Positions 17,414 to 25,130 of a stretch of 64,000 nt of DNA are shown piece by piece; within the stretch, counting starts at the first letter, position 1, and the number at the start of each line of letters is the position of its first letter. The translations under genes and the position numbers were made by a program. Below the pieces are notes generated by a model. It ran no database searches. It was not told the origin of the DNA and saw only the letters and a list, made by a program, of their open reading frames with translations. This stretch comes from Rheinheimera pacifica. Lineage in GTDB: Bacteria; Pseudomonadota; Gammaproteobacteria; Enterobacterales; Alteromonadaceae. Location: positions 62,001-126,000 of the forward strand of contig NZ_FNXF01000001.1 of assembly GCF_900108485.1 (NCBI RefSeq). The letters are read 5' to 3'.

Positions 17414-17875
17414 ATGGCGCGTCGTAAAGAACTGAAAAATATCGCACAGGGAATTGTTTGCTCTTTTGTCAGCAGAAACAATGACTACGATGGTTACTGG
17501 GAACTGGCTAAGCTGTATGACCTGGCCAACAAAAATGGTAGGGTAAAAGTAACCATAGACTTAATGCTGCCGGGTATTAATCCTTCCTCAGAAGCATTTG
17601 AACCGTTGGTGCTTATGTGGAGAAACAAACTGTTAAATATGCTCGAATCGCGGTCAATTCCAGTCTCCTGGGTTCAATCAGTAGTTATTCATTCCGTCTT
17701 TAATGTCGCCTATGTAACTGAACTACACAAGTGGGGCACCTACGGCGAGCCATGTACCTGTGAGTGTGAGATTATCACTGACAGGGGAGACAAATATTCG
17801 GAAAGTGCAGGTACAACATGTATGCCTTTCAGCCAAGCTTGGTTCCAACGTAGCACACGAAGGAAAAGCTCTTAG
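17414..17875 (+). CDS. hypothetical protein
   Basis: The 153-residue product begins MARRKELKNIAQGIVCSFVS followed by RNNDYDGYWELAKLY. It seems to match an unnamed family with the start RRKELxxIAxGLxxSFISRNND, known to me only as hypothetical proteins. It has no signal peptide and no membrane segment. A Cys-rich patch (EPCTCECEI) lies near the C-terminus. It is the last ORF of the islet; the right direct repeat follows 36 bp after its stop. A 7-bp hairpin (AGGGTCA...TGACCCT at 17884-17902) lies between them and has no T-run. Confidence 0.55.
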   Translation: MARRKELKNIAQGIVCSFVSRNNDYDGYWELAKLYDLANKNGRVKVTIDLMLPGINPSSEAFEPLVLMWRNKLLNMLESRSIPVSWVQSVVIHSVFNVAYVTELHKWGTYGEPCTCECEIITDRGDKYSESAGTTCMPFSQAWFQRSTRRKSS

Positions 17876-17910
17876 TGGCCTGTAGGGTCAAGGCCTGACC
17901 CTGTGTGCTC

Positions 17911-17938
17911 TGTAGGCAAAGCAGGCAGGCTGCTCAAG
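17911..17938 (+). repeat. right 28-bp direct repeat bounding the islet
   Basis: TGTAGGCAAAGCAGGCA + GGC + TGCTCAAG, same orientation as the copy at 15230-15257 and differing only in the three middle bases. Normal-looking backbone genes resume directly to the right. Confidence 0.7.
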
Positions 17939-18057
17939 TGCGGCGGTAAAAAACAAAGAAAATGGGGCTGGTAGTCTTGTGTCTGCTACCAACCTTTGAC
18001 CAAAACCACTATGCACCATAAGATAGCCGTTACCTAACTCAACTAACAGAGTTCACT

Positions 18058-18528
18058 ATGAAAATTGCTTTGATTATCATTGTTCTTGCTTGCATTGCTT
18101 ATTACTTCTACAACAACGCCAACAACCAAAAAGCCGCCGCGCTGAACCATGAAAAAGGCAGTGCATTTTTAGCTGAAAACAGTAAAAAAGAGGGCATAAA
18201 AACTACTGCTTCAGGCCTGCAATATGAAGTATTACAAAGTGGCGACGGCGAAAGCCAGCCAACGGCCAGCAGCACAGTGCGGGTGCATTACCACGGTACT
18301 CTGATTGACGGCACAGTATTCGATTCTTCAGTTGAGCGCGACGAAACTATTTCTTTCCCGCTAAACCGTGTTATTCCCGGCTGGACCGAAGGTTTACAGC
18401 TGATGAAAGTTGGCGATAAATTTCGCTTTTTTATTCCATCAGGTCTGGGCTACGGCGACCGCAGCACCGGCAAAATTCCGGCAGGTTCTGTACTGATTTT
18501 TGATGTGGAATTATTTGAGATCCAATAA
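18058..18528 (+). CDS. membrane-anchored FKBP-type peptidyl-prolyl isomerase
   Basis: The 156-residue product starts with one hydrophobic segment (about residues 3-18), which is probably an uncleaved anchor. A short charged stalk follows, then an FKBP domain (about 65-156). Family motifs are visible: TASGLQYEVLQSGDG, VRVHYHGTLIDGTVFDSS, the VIPGWTEGLQLM active-site block, and GLGYGDR...IPAGSVLIFDVEL. It would catalyse proline cis-trans isomerisation, with the domain facing the periplasm. It is shorter than Mip/FkpA proteins because it lacks the N-terminal dimerisation helices. It is a single gene, convergent with the TetR gene; a GC-rich hairpin (18542-18567) without a clear T-run separates them. 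Confidence 0.92.
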   Translation: MKIALIIIVLACIAYYFYNNANNQKAAALNHEKGSAFLAENSKKEGIKTTASGLQYEVLQSGDGESQPTASSTVRVHYHGTLIDGTVFDSSVERDETISFPLNRVIPGWTEGLQLMKVGDKFRFFIPSGLGYGDRSTGKIPAGSVLIFDVELFEIQ

Positions 18529-18599
18529 AGAAGCAAGCCTCGGGGGCGGGCCTAATTCATGGCCCCCAAGGCGCAGCTCTCACTCATCAAGCCTTCACA

Positions 18600-19187
18600 T
18601 CAGCCCTTCACAAGAAACCCTGAAGCGAGCAAATTAAATGCCTCCAGCGTTTTTGGCAGCATAGCCTGAGGATTAGCGCTGGACGCTATCCAGAGGGCGG
18701 CATTTAACGCTGCGCCATTTAACAGCATTGCGGCTGCTTCAGGATCTACCGGCTTTAAAGTGCCATCTTTAATCAATTGTTCAATAGTGTTTCTGGTTGA
18801 TTGCAGGCATTTATTCTGGCTTGGCCATTGCGACGGGTCACCCAGTACTGAAGGGCCATCCAGCAACACAATGCGCCGCACTTCCGGGTCTAGTGCCTTT
18901 TCTATATAGGCAGCACCTTCAGCCAGTAAACCTAGCCAGGTATCGCCGGCTCTGGCTCCGACAGACTTGGCATATGCCGCCATTTCAGAATCTATCTGAT
19001 CGACAACAGCAGCTAACAAACCCCGTTTATCGCCAAAGTTATGATACAGCGCGCCCCGGGTTAGCCCGGCTTCCGCAGTTAAACTGTCCATAGAGGCGGC
19101 AGCATAACCCTGCTGAGCAAAGGCGCGCCTTGCAGAGGCAATCAGTTTCTCACGGTTTTCTGCCATCTTTGTTAATCGGGTACTCAT
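18600..19187 (-). CDS. TetR/AcrR-family transcriptional repressor
   Basis: The 195-residue product has the N-terminal TetR helix-turn-helix (about residues 10-57: AFAQQGYAAASMDSLTAEAG followed by LTRGALYHNFGDKRGLL) and a ligand-binding C-terminal half containing LLDGPSVLGDP. AGGAG precedes the ATG. It diverges from a YjgH-type gene, and the 183 bp between them hold three palindromic sites sharing CATACGA/TCGTATG halves. It should therefore repress itself and its neighbour and respond to an unknown small molecule. Confidence 0.92.
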   Translation of the reverse strand: MSTRLTKMAENREKLIASARRAFAQQGYAAASMDSLTAEAGLTRGALYHNFGDKRGLLAAVVDQIDSEMAAYAKSVGARAGDTWLGLLAEGAAYIEKALDPEVRRIVLLDGPSVLGDPSQWPSQNKCLQSTRNTIEQLIKDGTLKPVDPEAAAMLLNGAALNAALWIASSANPQAMLPKTLEAFNLLASGFLVKG

Positions 19188-19202
19188 TCGATACTCCTGT
19201 CA

Positions 19203-19268
19203 CATACGATATGTATGCCACTTGACATACGAGGCGTATGTTATATATTCTATATACGACTCGTATGT
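19203..19268. promoter_or_regulatory. three TetR-type operators overlapping the yjgH promoter
   Basis: Three palindromes occur: CATACGATATGTATG at 19203-19217, ACATACGAGGCGTATGT at 19225-19241 (perfect 7-bp arms), and ATATACGACTCGTATGT at 19252-19268. A good sigma-70 promoter for the rightward gene overlaps the second: TTGACA at 19222-19227, a 16-bp spacer, and TATATT at 19244-19249. Binding would block polymerase. Copies are 22-27 bp apart, centre to centre. Confidence 0.75.
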
Positions 19269-19370
19269 TAAACCAACTCAACATGCAGGAGCAATAAAAC
19301 TATCCAAATTGTGCAGCGCTGCTGATATCAGCAGCGCTGGCAATCGAACCCTCACAAAGAGAGCCATACC

Positions 19371-19763
19371 ATGACGAAAAGAGAAGCCATTTTCCCAGCC
19401 AACAGACATGTACTTTATGAAGAGCATGGTTATTCTGCAGCAATCCGCTCAGGCGATTTGCTGTTTGTTTCCGGCCAGGTTGGCAGTCGGGCAGACGGTA
19501 GCCCTGAAGCAGATTTCGAGCTTCAGGTTGAGTTAGCTTTTGAGAATCTCAAAGCCACTTTAGCTGCAGCAGGTTGCGGCTTTGACGATATCGTCGATGT
19601 CACCACCTTTCATACCGATCCACAACATCAATTCGGCACCATTATGAAAGTGAAACAAAAGATCTTTGGCGCACCGCCTTATCCAAACTGGACAGCAGTG
19701 GGAGTCACCTGGTTATCGGGCTTTGATTTTGAGATTAAGGTGATAGCCCGGATTCCGGGCTGA
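19371..19763 (+). CDS. yjgH: Rid-family protein, YjgH-like
   Basis: The 130-residue product belongs to the YjgF/YER057c/UK114 (Rid) superfamily and closely resembles E. coli YjgH in motifs I remember (YSAAIRSGDLLFVSGQVGSR, APPYPNWTAVGVTWL). RidA itself hydrolyses reactive enamine/imine intermediates using a conserved arginine. Here that position is within NWTAVGV and is not arginine, so imine deaminase activity is not expected. The true substrate of this subgroup is not established. It is divergent from a TetR gene whose operators overlap its promoter. Confidence 0.88.
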   Translation: MTKREAIFPANRHVLYEEHGYSAAIRSGDLLFVSGQVGSRADGSPEADFELQVELAFENLKATLAAAGCGFDDIVDVTTFHTDPQHQFGTIMKVKQKIFGAPPYPNWTAVGVTWLSGFDFEIKVIARIPG

Positions 19764-19780
19764 TAAAACTTATACCCTTA

Positions 19781-19810
19781 AACAGCCAGCAACTAGTTGG
19801 CTGTTTTTTT
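19781..19810 (+). terminator. intrinsic terminator of the yjgH-like gene
   Basis: AACAGCCA at 19781-19788 pairs with TGGCTGTT at 19798-19805, and a run of seven T residues covers 19804-19810. The hairpin overlaps the 3' end of the convergent cytochrome b561 gene. Confidence 0.8.
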
Positions 19811-20386
19811 AGGGCCTAACATTTTTAGTAAGGTGCGATCTTTTAGTTTTAGGTGATGATAAAACGCAGCACCTGCATGGCCGAGTATTAATAGCCATAC
19901 CACATAGGCTCCGCCTTGTTTATGAATAAAATCCATCGGCGCTTCAAACTGCTCAAAGCTCAGGCCCATACTACTGGCTACCACAGTCTGAAATAACCAG
20001 GTGTCTTCAAATTTGGGTATGTCGAACAGGAAAAAATATTCAGTGGCCACGCCGGTACCCAGATAACCGGTTAGCGGCATAACAATTAACACGCCATATA
20101 AAGCAATATGCCCCAGGTGCGCAGCTTTATGCATTAAGGCCGAGCCTGGTTCTGGCTGAGGTTGCGGGTTAGTTAAGCGCCAATACACCCTTAATGCCAC
20201 TAACACCGCAATAGTTACGCCAAAAGACAGATGCAGTTGCAGTGCTGTCCAGTTTTCCGGCGTGCGCGCTTCGGTAAACCATTGCCGGTAGTAAACACTG
20301 ATATAAGCCAGTAAAAACAGCAGGGCAGTTAGCCAGTGCAGTGTTCGGGCGACATAACCATAGTGGGAGGCGGAGTTTCTAAGCAC
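19793..20386 (-). CDS. cytochrome b561 family protein
   Basis: This is a four-helix diheme membrane protein of 197 residues, thought to shuttle electrons from quinol or other donors. It begins RNSASHYGYVARTLHWLTAL, with the first heme-ligand histidine in the LHWL context. Further histidines lie in helix 2 (LQLHLSFGVTIA), helix 3 (HLGHIALYG) and helix 4 (GHAGAAFYHHLKL). The start is GTG with AAGGA upstream. The stop lies inside the neighbouring terminator hairpin. The electron partner is unknown. An 18-bp palindrome lies 54 bp upstream. Confidence 0.9.
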   Translation of the reverse strand: MLRNSASHYGYVARTLHWLTALLFLLAYISVYYRQWFTEARTPENWTALQLHLSFGVTIAVLVALRVYWRLTNPQPQPEPGSALMHKAAHLGHIALYGVLIVMPLTGYLGTGVATEYFFLFDIPKFEDTWLFQTVVASSMGLSFEQFEAPMDFIHKQGGAYVVWLLILGHAGAAFYHHLKLKDRTLLKMLGPKKTAN

Positions 20387-20439
20387 AGGGTGTCCTTTTA
20401 CACAAAAGTAGTATTTAGTGTGTTTAAAAGCACAGGATA

Positions 20440-20457
20440 AATAAAATGCATTTTATT
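20440..20457. promoter_or_regulatory. 18-bp perfect palindrome in the 329-bp cytochrome b561/TonB receptor gap
   Basis: AATAAAATGCATTTTATT is a perfect palindrome 54 bp upstream of the cytochrome b561 start. The intergenic stretch 20387-20715 holds no gene that I can support. It also contains a possible rightward promoter for the receptor (TTGACG at 20525, then TGTATT at 20549) and an A/T-rich tract. The palindrome looks like an operator. I cannot name the regulator, although the ATGCAT core faintly recalls NsrR half-sites. Confidence 0.4.
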
Positions 20458-20715
20458 GAACAGAATGGCTTAAATTATCGAACCAAGTAGCAAAGTGATT
20501 AAGCCTGATCTTAACCTGCCGCTTTTGACGGACGCTCGTTTGGCGTTTTGTATTTGCCCTCAATTTTACGTTAAAAAACCTACTGTCAAAAAAGCTTAAT
20601 ATTTTTTTTTGTCCAAAAATAACTGGTTGTTGCTCTTTAGGGGGACTGCTGCGCAATTACGCCGGCAGATTTACTCCACCAATTAGCTTAACTAATCAGG
20701 ATTAACGGACACATT

Positions 20716-23418
20716 ATGAAGACGAATCTTTGCAAGAGCCATCTGGCCCTGGCGGTACTGGCTGCAATTCCGGCTTTATGCAGCGCCCCCGTGCTGGCCC
20801 AATCTGCCCCGGCAGAAGTGACAACAGAAACCGAAGTGATTGAAGTAAAGGGCTTTCGCAGCGCCATTATCAAAGCAAAAGACTTAAAACGCGAAGCGAT
20901 GATAGCGCAGGATTCGATAGTGGCTGAAGACATTGCCGACTTCCCGGATCTAAACCTGGCCGACTCACTGCAACGGGTGCCTGGCGTAACCATTACCCGT
21001 GAAGGCGGCGAAGGCCGGCAGATTTCTTTGCGCGGCCTGGGCCCGGATTTTACCCGCGTACAGGTAAACGGTATGGAAGCGCTGGGTACGTCGTCATCGC
21101 CAATGGATGCGCGAGGCGGGGTGTCACGTAGCCGGGCCTTTGATTTTAATATTTTCGCCTCTGAGCTGTTTAACCAGATTGATGTGAAAAAATCTTACTC
21201 GGCCGATCAGGAAGAAGGCGGCATTGCCGGTACCGTAAACTTACGTACCGCCAAACCTTTTGACTATGACGGCGCTCAGGCCGCTGTGTCTGGCCAGTTG
21301 GGTACCAACAGTAACACCGACAGCACCGATCCGCGGATTGCGGCGTTATTGTCAAACACCTGGTCTGACTTTGGCGCCCTGGTATCTGTTGCGTACAGCG
21401 ACAGAGACACGATGGAATATGGCAGCAATACCACGCGCTGGCGGCGTGAAGGTGGCAAAACTGCCGCCGATGCCAGCAATACCGCATTACAAGCTGAACT
21501 GGATTCCGGGGAATTATGGTTCCCGCGCGGCCATCGCTATTCAATGTGGGAAAATGAGCAAAAGCGGCTAGGTGTTACGGCGGCGCTGCAATATAAACCC
21601 AGCCAGGATTTCAGCCTGGTGCTGGATTTGATGCATGGCAAGCTGGAAAACACCCTGTCTGAGCATCATCACGCGGTAAAAGATAATAACGTGGTGAATG
21701 AATTAGTGTGGCGCGATAATAACGGCGATAAAGAAGTGATTTACGCCGATTATAAAAACGCCACCTGGCGCAATGAAAACCGCCAGGATTATAACGAATC
21801 GGTGTTTAACCAAATCAGCCTGACAGCCGACTGGACTCTGAGCGATACGCTGAAAATGCGCGCCATGCTGGGGCACAGCTCATCAGATTATGAGCAGCCA
21901 CGGGTAAATAAGCTGAATATTGAAGCGAAAAAAAGCGTCAATATTATTACCGACTTTAGCCAGGATGCGTTCTACGGCCACAGCTATTCACCGGATTTTG
22001 ATGTTAGTACGCTGGAAGGTTACACGGTAAAAGATTTGTACTTTCAGTCGAATTTTATCTACTCCGACTTTGATAACGCCAGGCTGGATTTTGACTACTA
22101 CCTGACAGACAGCTCCAGTTTAAAATTTGGCGCTAACTATAAAAAGTTCAGCAACACCGGCTTTGAACGGGTAGCGCAAAACTTTCCGACTAACCCCGCC
22201 ACACCACAAAATCAGGGCGTGTTCACACTGACAGCCGGGCAAGTGCAGTTATTTAGCGGCCACCCGGATAGAAGCTGGTTAGAGGGGGATATGGCAGCGT
22301 TGCAGGCATTTTACGGCCTGACAGATTTTGCTTTAACCGACGAGTACACGGTAGAAAGCTCGGCTTATGATTTAACCGAAGAAACCCGGGCGGCTTATTT
22401 GGTGTACGACACTGAGTATGACGTGGCCGGTGCGCCACTGCGGTTGAATGTAGGCGTGCGTTATTTTAACACTGAGATCACCTCAGCAGGCTTATCGAAA
22501 GGCGTACCCACGCAGATGGTGCGGGATTACTCAGATTATCTGCCCAGCCTGAATATTGCCTATGAGTTTATCGACGATGTGATCTGGCGTACCGGTATCA
22601 GCAAAAATATGACCCGGCCGTCATTAGGCGCTATGGCGTTTTCGGCCAATGTTAGCCAGACGTCACTGGGCGAAAACGATATCGGCCAGATTTCTGTTGG
22701 TAACCCAAACCTGCAACCTTTTGAATCAGTTAACTTTGATACTGCGCTGGAATGGTACTTTGAAGATGTGGGTCTGGCGTCGGTAGCGTTATTTTACAAA
22801 GATATCGACAACTTTATCGTTACTGAAACCCAGCAAATTGTCTACAGCGAATTAGGCTTACCGGCTGCGCTATTGCCGGTGGGTAAAACGGTAGATGATA
22901 TTTTTAATGTGTCGTCGCCGCAAAACTCAGACTCCTCAACTATTAAGGGCTTTGAGCTGGCCGTACAGCGTGATCTCGACTTTTTGCCGGCACCGTTTAA
23001 TAACCTCGGCGTTATAGCAAACTACACCTGGGCAGATGGTAAAACACTTTATCGTAACGTAGAAAACTCAGGCGAAGATCAATTTAAAGCCTTCCCGGGG
23101 TTATCAAAACAAAGCTACAACCTGACGCTGTATTACGAAACGGAGCAATGGGGCGCCCGTGTTGCTGCTGCTTATCGCAGCAAATACATCACCGGTGTGG
23201 AAAGTGGCTCTATTGACGATGACGAGCGTGGCTACCATGCCACTACCAACGTCGATTTCTCAGCCTTTTATCGCTTAACTGACAACGTAAAGCTAAACCT
23301 GGAAGCGATAAACCTGACCAATGTACGGGATGAGTTGTACAGCGACTCCAGCAACAGAGCGTACAACACCACTTACAGTGGCCGTACCTATATGGCTGGC
23401 ATCACCGTTCAGTTTTAA
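20716..23418 (+). CDS. TonB-dependent receptor (TIGR01782-like), paralogue without STN domain
   Basis: This outer-membrane transporter of 900 residues has a signal peptide ending near APVLAQ (about residue 29), a plug domain (about 45-165) and a beta barrel ending in F. The plug begins in the expected way (VIEVKGFRSAIIKAKDLKRE) and contains SLRGLGPDFTRVQVNGMEA. From the plug onward it follows the 11745-14825 receptor almost block for block, including DARG-VSRSRAFDFNIFASEL and SSDYEQPRVNKLNIEAKK versions. It lacks the STN domain, so it can transport but not signal by that route. It is monocistronic, closed by a terminator at 23572-23602. It may be a target of the sigma factor encoded at 10121. 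Confidence 0.93.
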   Translation: MKTNLCKSHLALAVLAAIPALCSAPVLAQSAPAEVTTETEVIEVKGFRSAIIKAKDLKREAMIAQDSIVAEDIADFPDLNLADSLQRVPGVTITREGGEGRQISLRGLGPDFTRVQVNGMEALGTSSSPMDARGGVSRSRAFDFNIFASELFNQIDVKKSYSADQEEGGIAGTVNLRTAKPFDYDGAQAAVSGQLGTNSNTDSTDPRIAALLSNTWSDFGALVSVAYSDRDTMEYGSNTTRWRREGGKTAADASNTALQAELDSGELWFPRGHRYSMWENEQKRLGVTAALQYKPSQDFSLVLDLMHGKLENTLSEHHHAVKDNNVVNELVWRDNNGDKEVIYADYKNATWRNENRQDYNESVFNQISLTADWTLSDTLKMRAMLGHSSSDYEQPRVNKLNIEAKKSVNIITDFSQDAFYGHSYSPDFDVSTLEGYTVKDLYFQSNFIYSDFDNARLDFDYYLTDSSSLKFGANYKKFSNTGFERVAQNFPTNPATPQNQGVFTLTAGQVQLFSGHPDRSWLEGDMAALQAFYGLTDFALTDEYTVESSAYDLTEETRAAYLVYDTEYDVAGAPLRLNVGVRYFNTEITSAGLSKGVPTQMVRDYSDYLPSLNIAYEFIDDVIWRTGISKNMTRPSLGAMAFSANVSQTSLGENDIGQISVGNPNLQPFESVNFDTALEWYFEDVGLASVALFYKDIDNFIVTETQQIVYSELGLPAALLPVGKTVDDIFNVSSPQNSDSSTIKGFELAVQRDLDFLPAPFNNLGVIANYTWADGKTLYRNVENSGEDQFKAFPGLSKQSYNLTLYYETEQWGARVAAAYRSKYITGVESGSIDDDERGYHATTNVDFSAFYRLTDNVKLNLEAINLTNVRDELYSDSSNRAYNTTYSGRTYMAGITVQF

Positions 23419-23421
23419 GCT

Positions 23422-23548
23422 TATACCCTCGTACTTGAAGCTGCAGCTTTGTTGGCTGCGCACTCTCGCCCCGGTCACATAGGTTAACTATGCTCCCGGG
23501 GCCTCAAGCACTTGCCGCCTCGCTGCAGCACCAATTACTTTGGGTATA
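23422..23548. repeat. 127-bp imperfect palindromic intergenic element (REP/BIME- or MITE-like)
   Basis: The ends are TATACCC (23422) and GGGTATA (23542-23548), and the centre is CATAG-GTTAA-CTATG at 23478-23492. Between these, GCTGCAGC, CCCCGG and other blocks match on the two arms. The whole segment can fold into one long hairpin with bulges. Its right end, reading AATTACTTTGGGTATA, resembles intergenic repeats I remember from marine gammaproteobacteria. It carries no ORF. Confidence 0.55.
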
Positions 23549-23571
23549 GGTACACTGTGTTATTAGGAAAA

Positions 23572-23602
23572 AGCCCTGAATCATTTGAATCAGGGCTGTT
23601 TT
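23572..23602 (+). terminator. intrinsic terminator downstream of the second TonB receptor
   Basis: AGCCCTGA (23572-23579) and TCAGGGCT (23590-23597) form an 8-bp perfect stem with a 10-base loop, followed by GTTTT. It lies 18 bp before the next start codon. Confidence 0.75.
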
Positions 23603-23620
23603 AGTAGGGCGTATTGATCG

Positions 23621-25102
23621 ATGACTTTTGTAGTGAATAAAAAGCAGTTGGGCGTAGCTGCTATTGTGACCTTGCTGGTCGCATCCTGCCAGCAAGTGCA
23701 AACAGACCTGAATACAGAGCAAAGCAAAAGCTGGCTGGCCGGTGATCACCATGTGCACACCCATTACAGCGTAAAGTGGGATAGCTCGGTATTTCCGCCG
23801 GCGCCGATTATTGGCGGTGATGCGAAATACTCTACCGCATTAAATGCCCAGATGGCTGCGCATTATGGCTTAAGCTGGATGGTGGTAACAGACCATGGCG
23901 GCCCCAACCGCGCCAAATTAGCGCTGGAACAAGCGTATCCGGAGTTGCTGGCTTCGCGCAAAGCCTTGCCGCACATTTTGCAATTTTACGGCATGGAGTT
24001 TGATGTACCGGGCAACAGCCCCGGTGGCCGCCATGCCAGTTTTATTATGCCGTACAGCGCAACTGAAGCGCAGCAGCTGTACCAGATAGAACACCGCTAT
24101 AACGGCCGGCAAGGGGTGCCGCCGGGGCCGGAAAAAGCTGAAGATGCTTTTATGCTGCTGGCGCTTAAAGCGATGGATGCGCTGCCGGATAAACCTTTAC
24201 TGCTGGCAAATCATCCTTCGCGTTTAGCCACCGGTTTTCGCCAGTATCATAAAATTACCCCGCAACAATTGCGCGACTGGCAAGATGCCGCACCGGATGT
24301 GGTGATTGGTATGACCGGCGCTGAAGGCCACCAGGCCGCGACCTTAAACGCCGATGGCAGCATTAAACCCAATGCTATTCGCGCAGAGTACCCACATTAC
24401 CCGACTATGGGCGGCTATGATCAAATGACCGCGCGCTTAGGCGGCGTGTGGGACAGCCTGCTTAGCGAAGGCCGGCGTTGGTGGGTAACCGGAGTGTCAG
24501 ACAGCCATGGCCATTACACCGATGGCTGGGCCGATTTCTGGCCTGGCCAGTATGCCAAAACCTATGTTTATGCTGAAAAAGACTACGACAGCATTTTTGC
24601 TGCGCTAAAAGCCGGCAATATATTTGTCACCACCGGCGATTTAATTGATGCCCTCTATGTTGACGTGCTGGTAAAAAATACAGATAAAACGGCCACCTTA
24701 GGCGAGACTCTGCTTGTGTCGGCTGAAGATGAGTTAGTACTGCGTGTACGATTCAGCGATCCTGATGGCCCTAATGGCGGCGGTTTTAAGCCGCAGGTGC
24801 AGCGGGTAGATATCATACAAGGTGTAATTAGCGGGGCGGTGCAAAACCGCAGTAGCGATGAAGCACCCGATACCAAAGTAACAAAACGTTTTTACGCCGG
24901 CGACTGGCAAACTAAACACGGCTACAGCGAATTTGAGCTGGCGCTGGGTAAAGTCAGCCAAAGCGGTTACCTGCGCCTGCGCGGCAGCAATAACAAAGAT
25001 GAACTTGAGCCTCAAGCCGATACCAAAGGCGAAAACCCCTGGCACGACTTATGGTTTTACAGTAATCCGGTGTTTATTCAGTTGCACACGGCAGGGCCTT
25101 AG
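23621..25102 (+). CDS. PHP-domain metallohydrolase, lipoprotein (CehA/McbA-like)
   Basis: The 493-residue product has a lipobox (LLVASC, Cys23), so it is a periplasmic lipoprotein. The N-terminal PHP-type metal site is clear: GDHHVHTHYS at about residues 47-56, then VVTDHGGPN near 90, and later histidines in LLANHPSR and VSDSHGHY. PHP enzymes hydrolyse phosphoesters or other esters using two or three metal ions. CehA-like members hydrolyse carbamates. The natural substrate here is unknown. It follows the receptor terminator and is convergent with an esterase gene 28 bp away. Confidence 0.8.
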   Translation: MTFVVNKKQLGVAAIVTLLVASCQQVQTDLNTEQSKSWLAGDHHVHTHYSVKWDSSVFPPAPIIGGDAKYSTALNAQMAAHYGLSWMVVTDHGGPNRAKLALEQAYPELLASRKALPHILQFYGMEFDVPGNSPGGRHASFIMPYSATEAQQLYQIEHRYNGRQGVPPGPEKAEDAFMLLALKAMDALPDKPLLLANHPSRLATGFRQYHKITPQQLRDWQDAAPDVVIGMTGAEGHQAATLNADGSIKPNAIRAEYPHYPTMGGYDQMTARLGGVWDSLLSEGRRWWVTGVSDSHGHYTDGWADFWPGQYAKTYVYAEKDYDSIFAALKAGNIFVTTGDLIDALYVDVLVKNTDKTATLGETLLVSAEDELVLRVRFSDPDGPNGGGFKPQVQRVDIIQGVISGAVQNRSSDEAPDTKVTKRFYAGDWQTKHGYSEFELALGKVSQSGYLRLRGSNNKDELEPQADTKGENPWHDLWFYSNPVFIQLHTAGP

Positions 25103-25130
25103 GCAGCTTTCGCGGCTAAACCCTGCAGGG

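Noticed and set aside
15196-17940. Prophage or insertion-sequence explanation of the islet
   Set aside because: No integrase, transposase, capsid or terminal inverted repeats are visible; only direct repeats and small ORFs.
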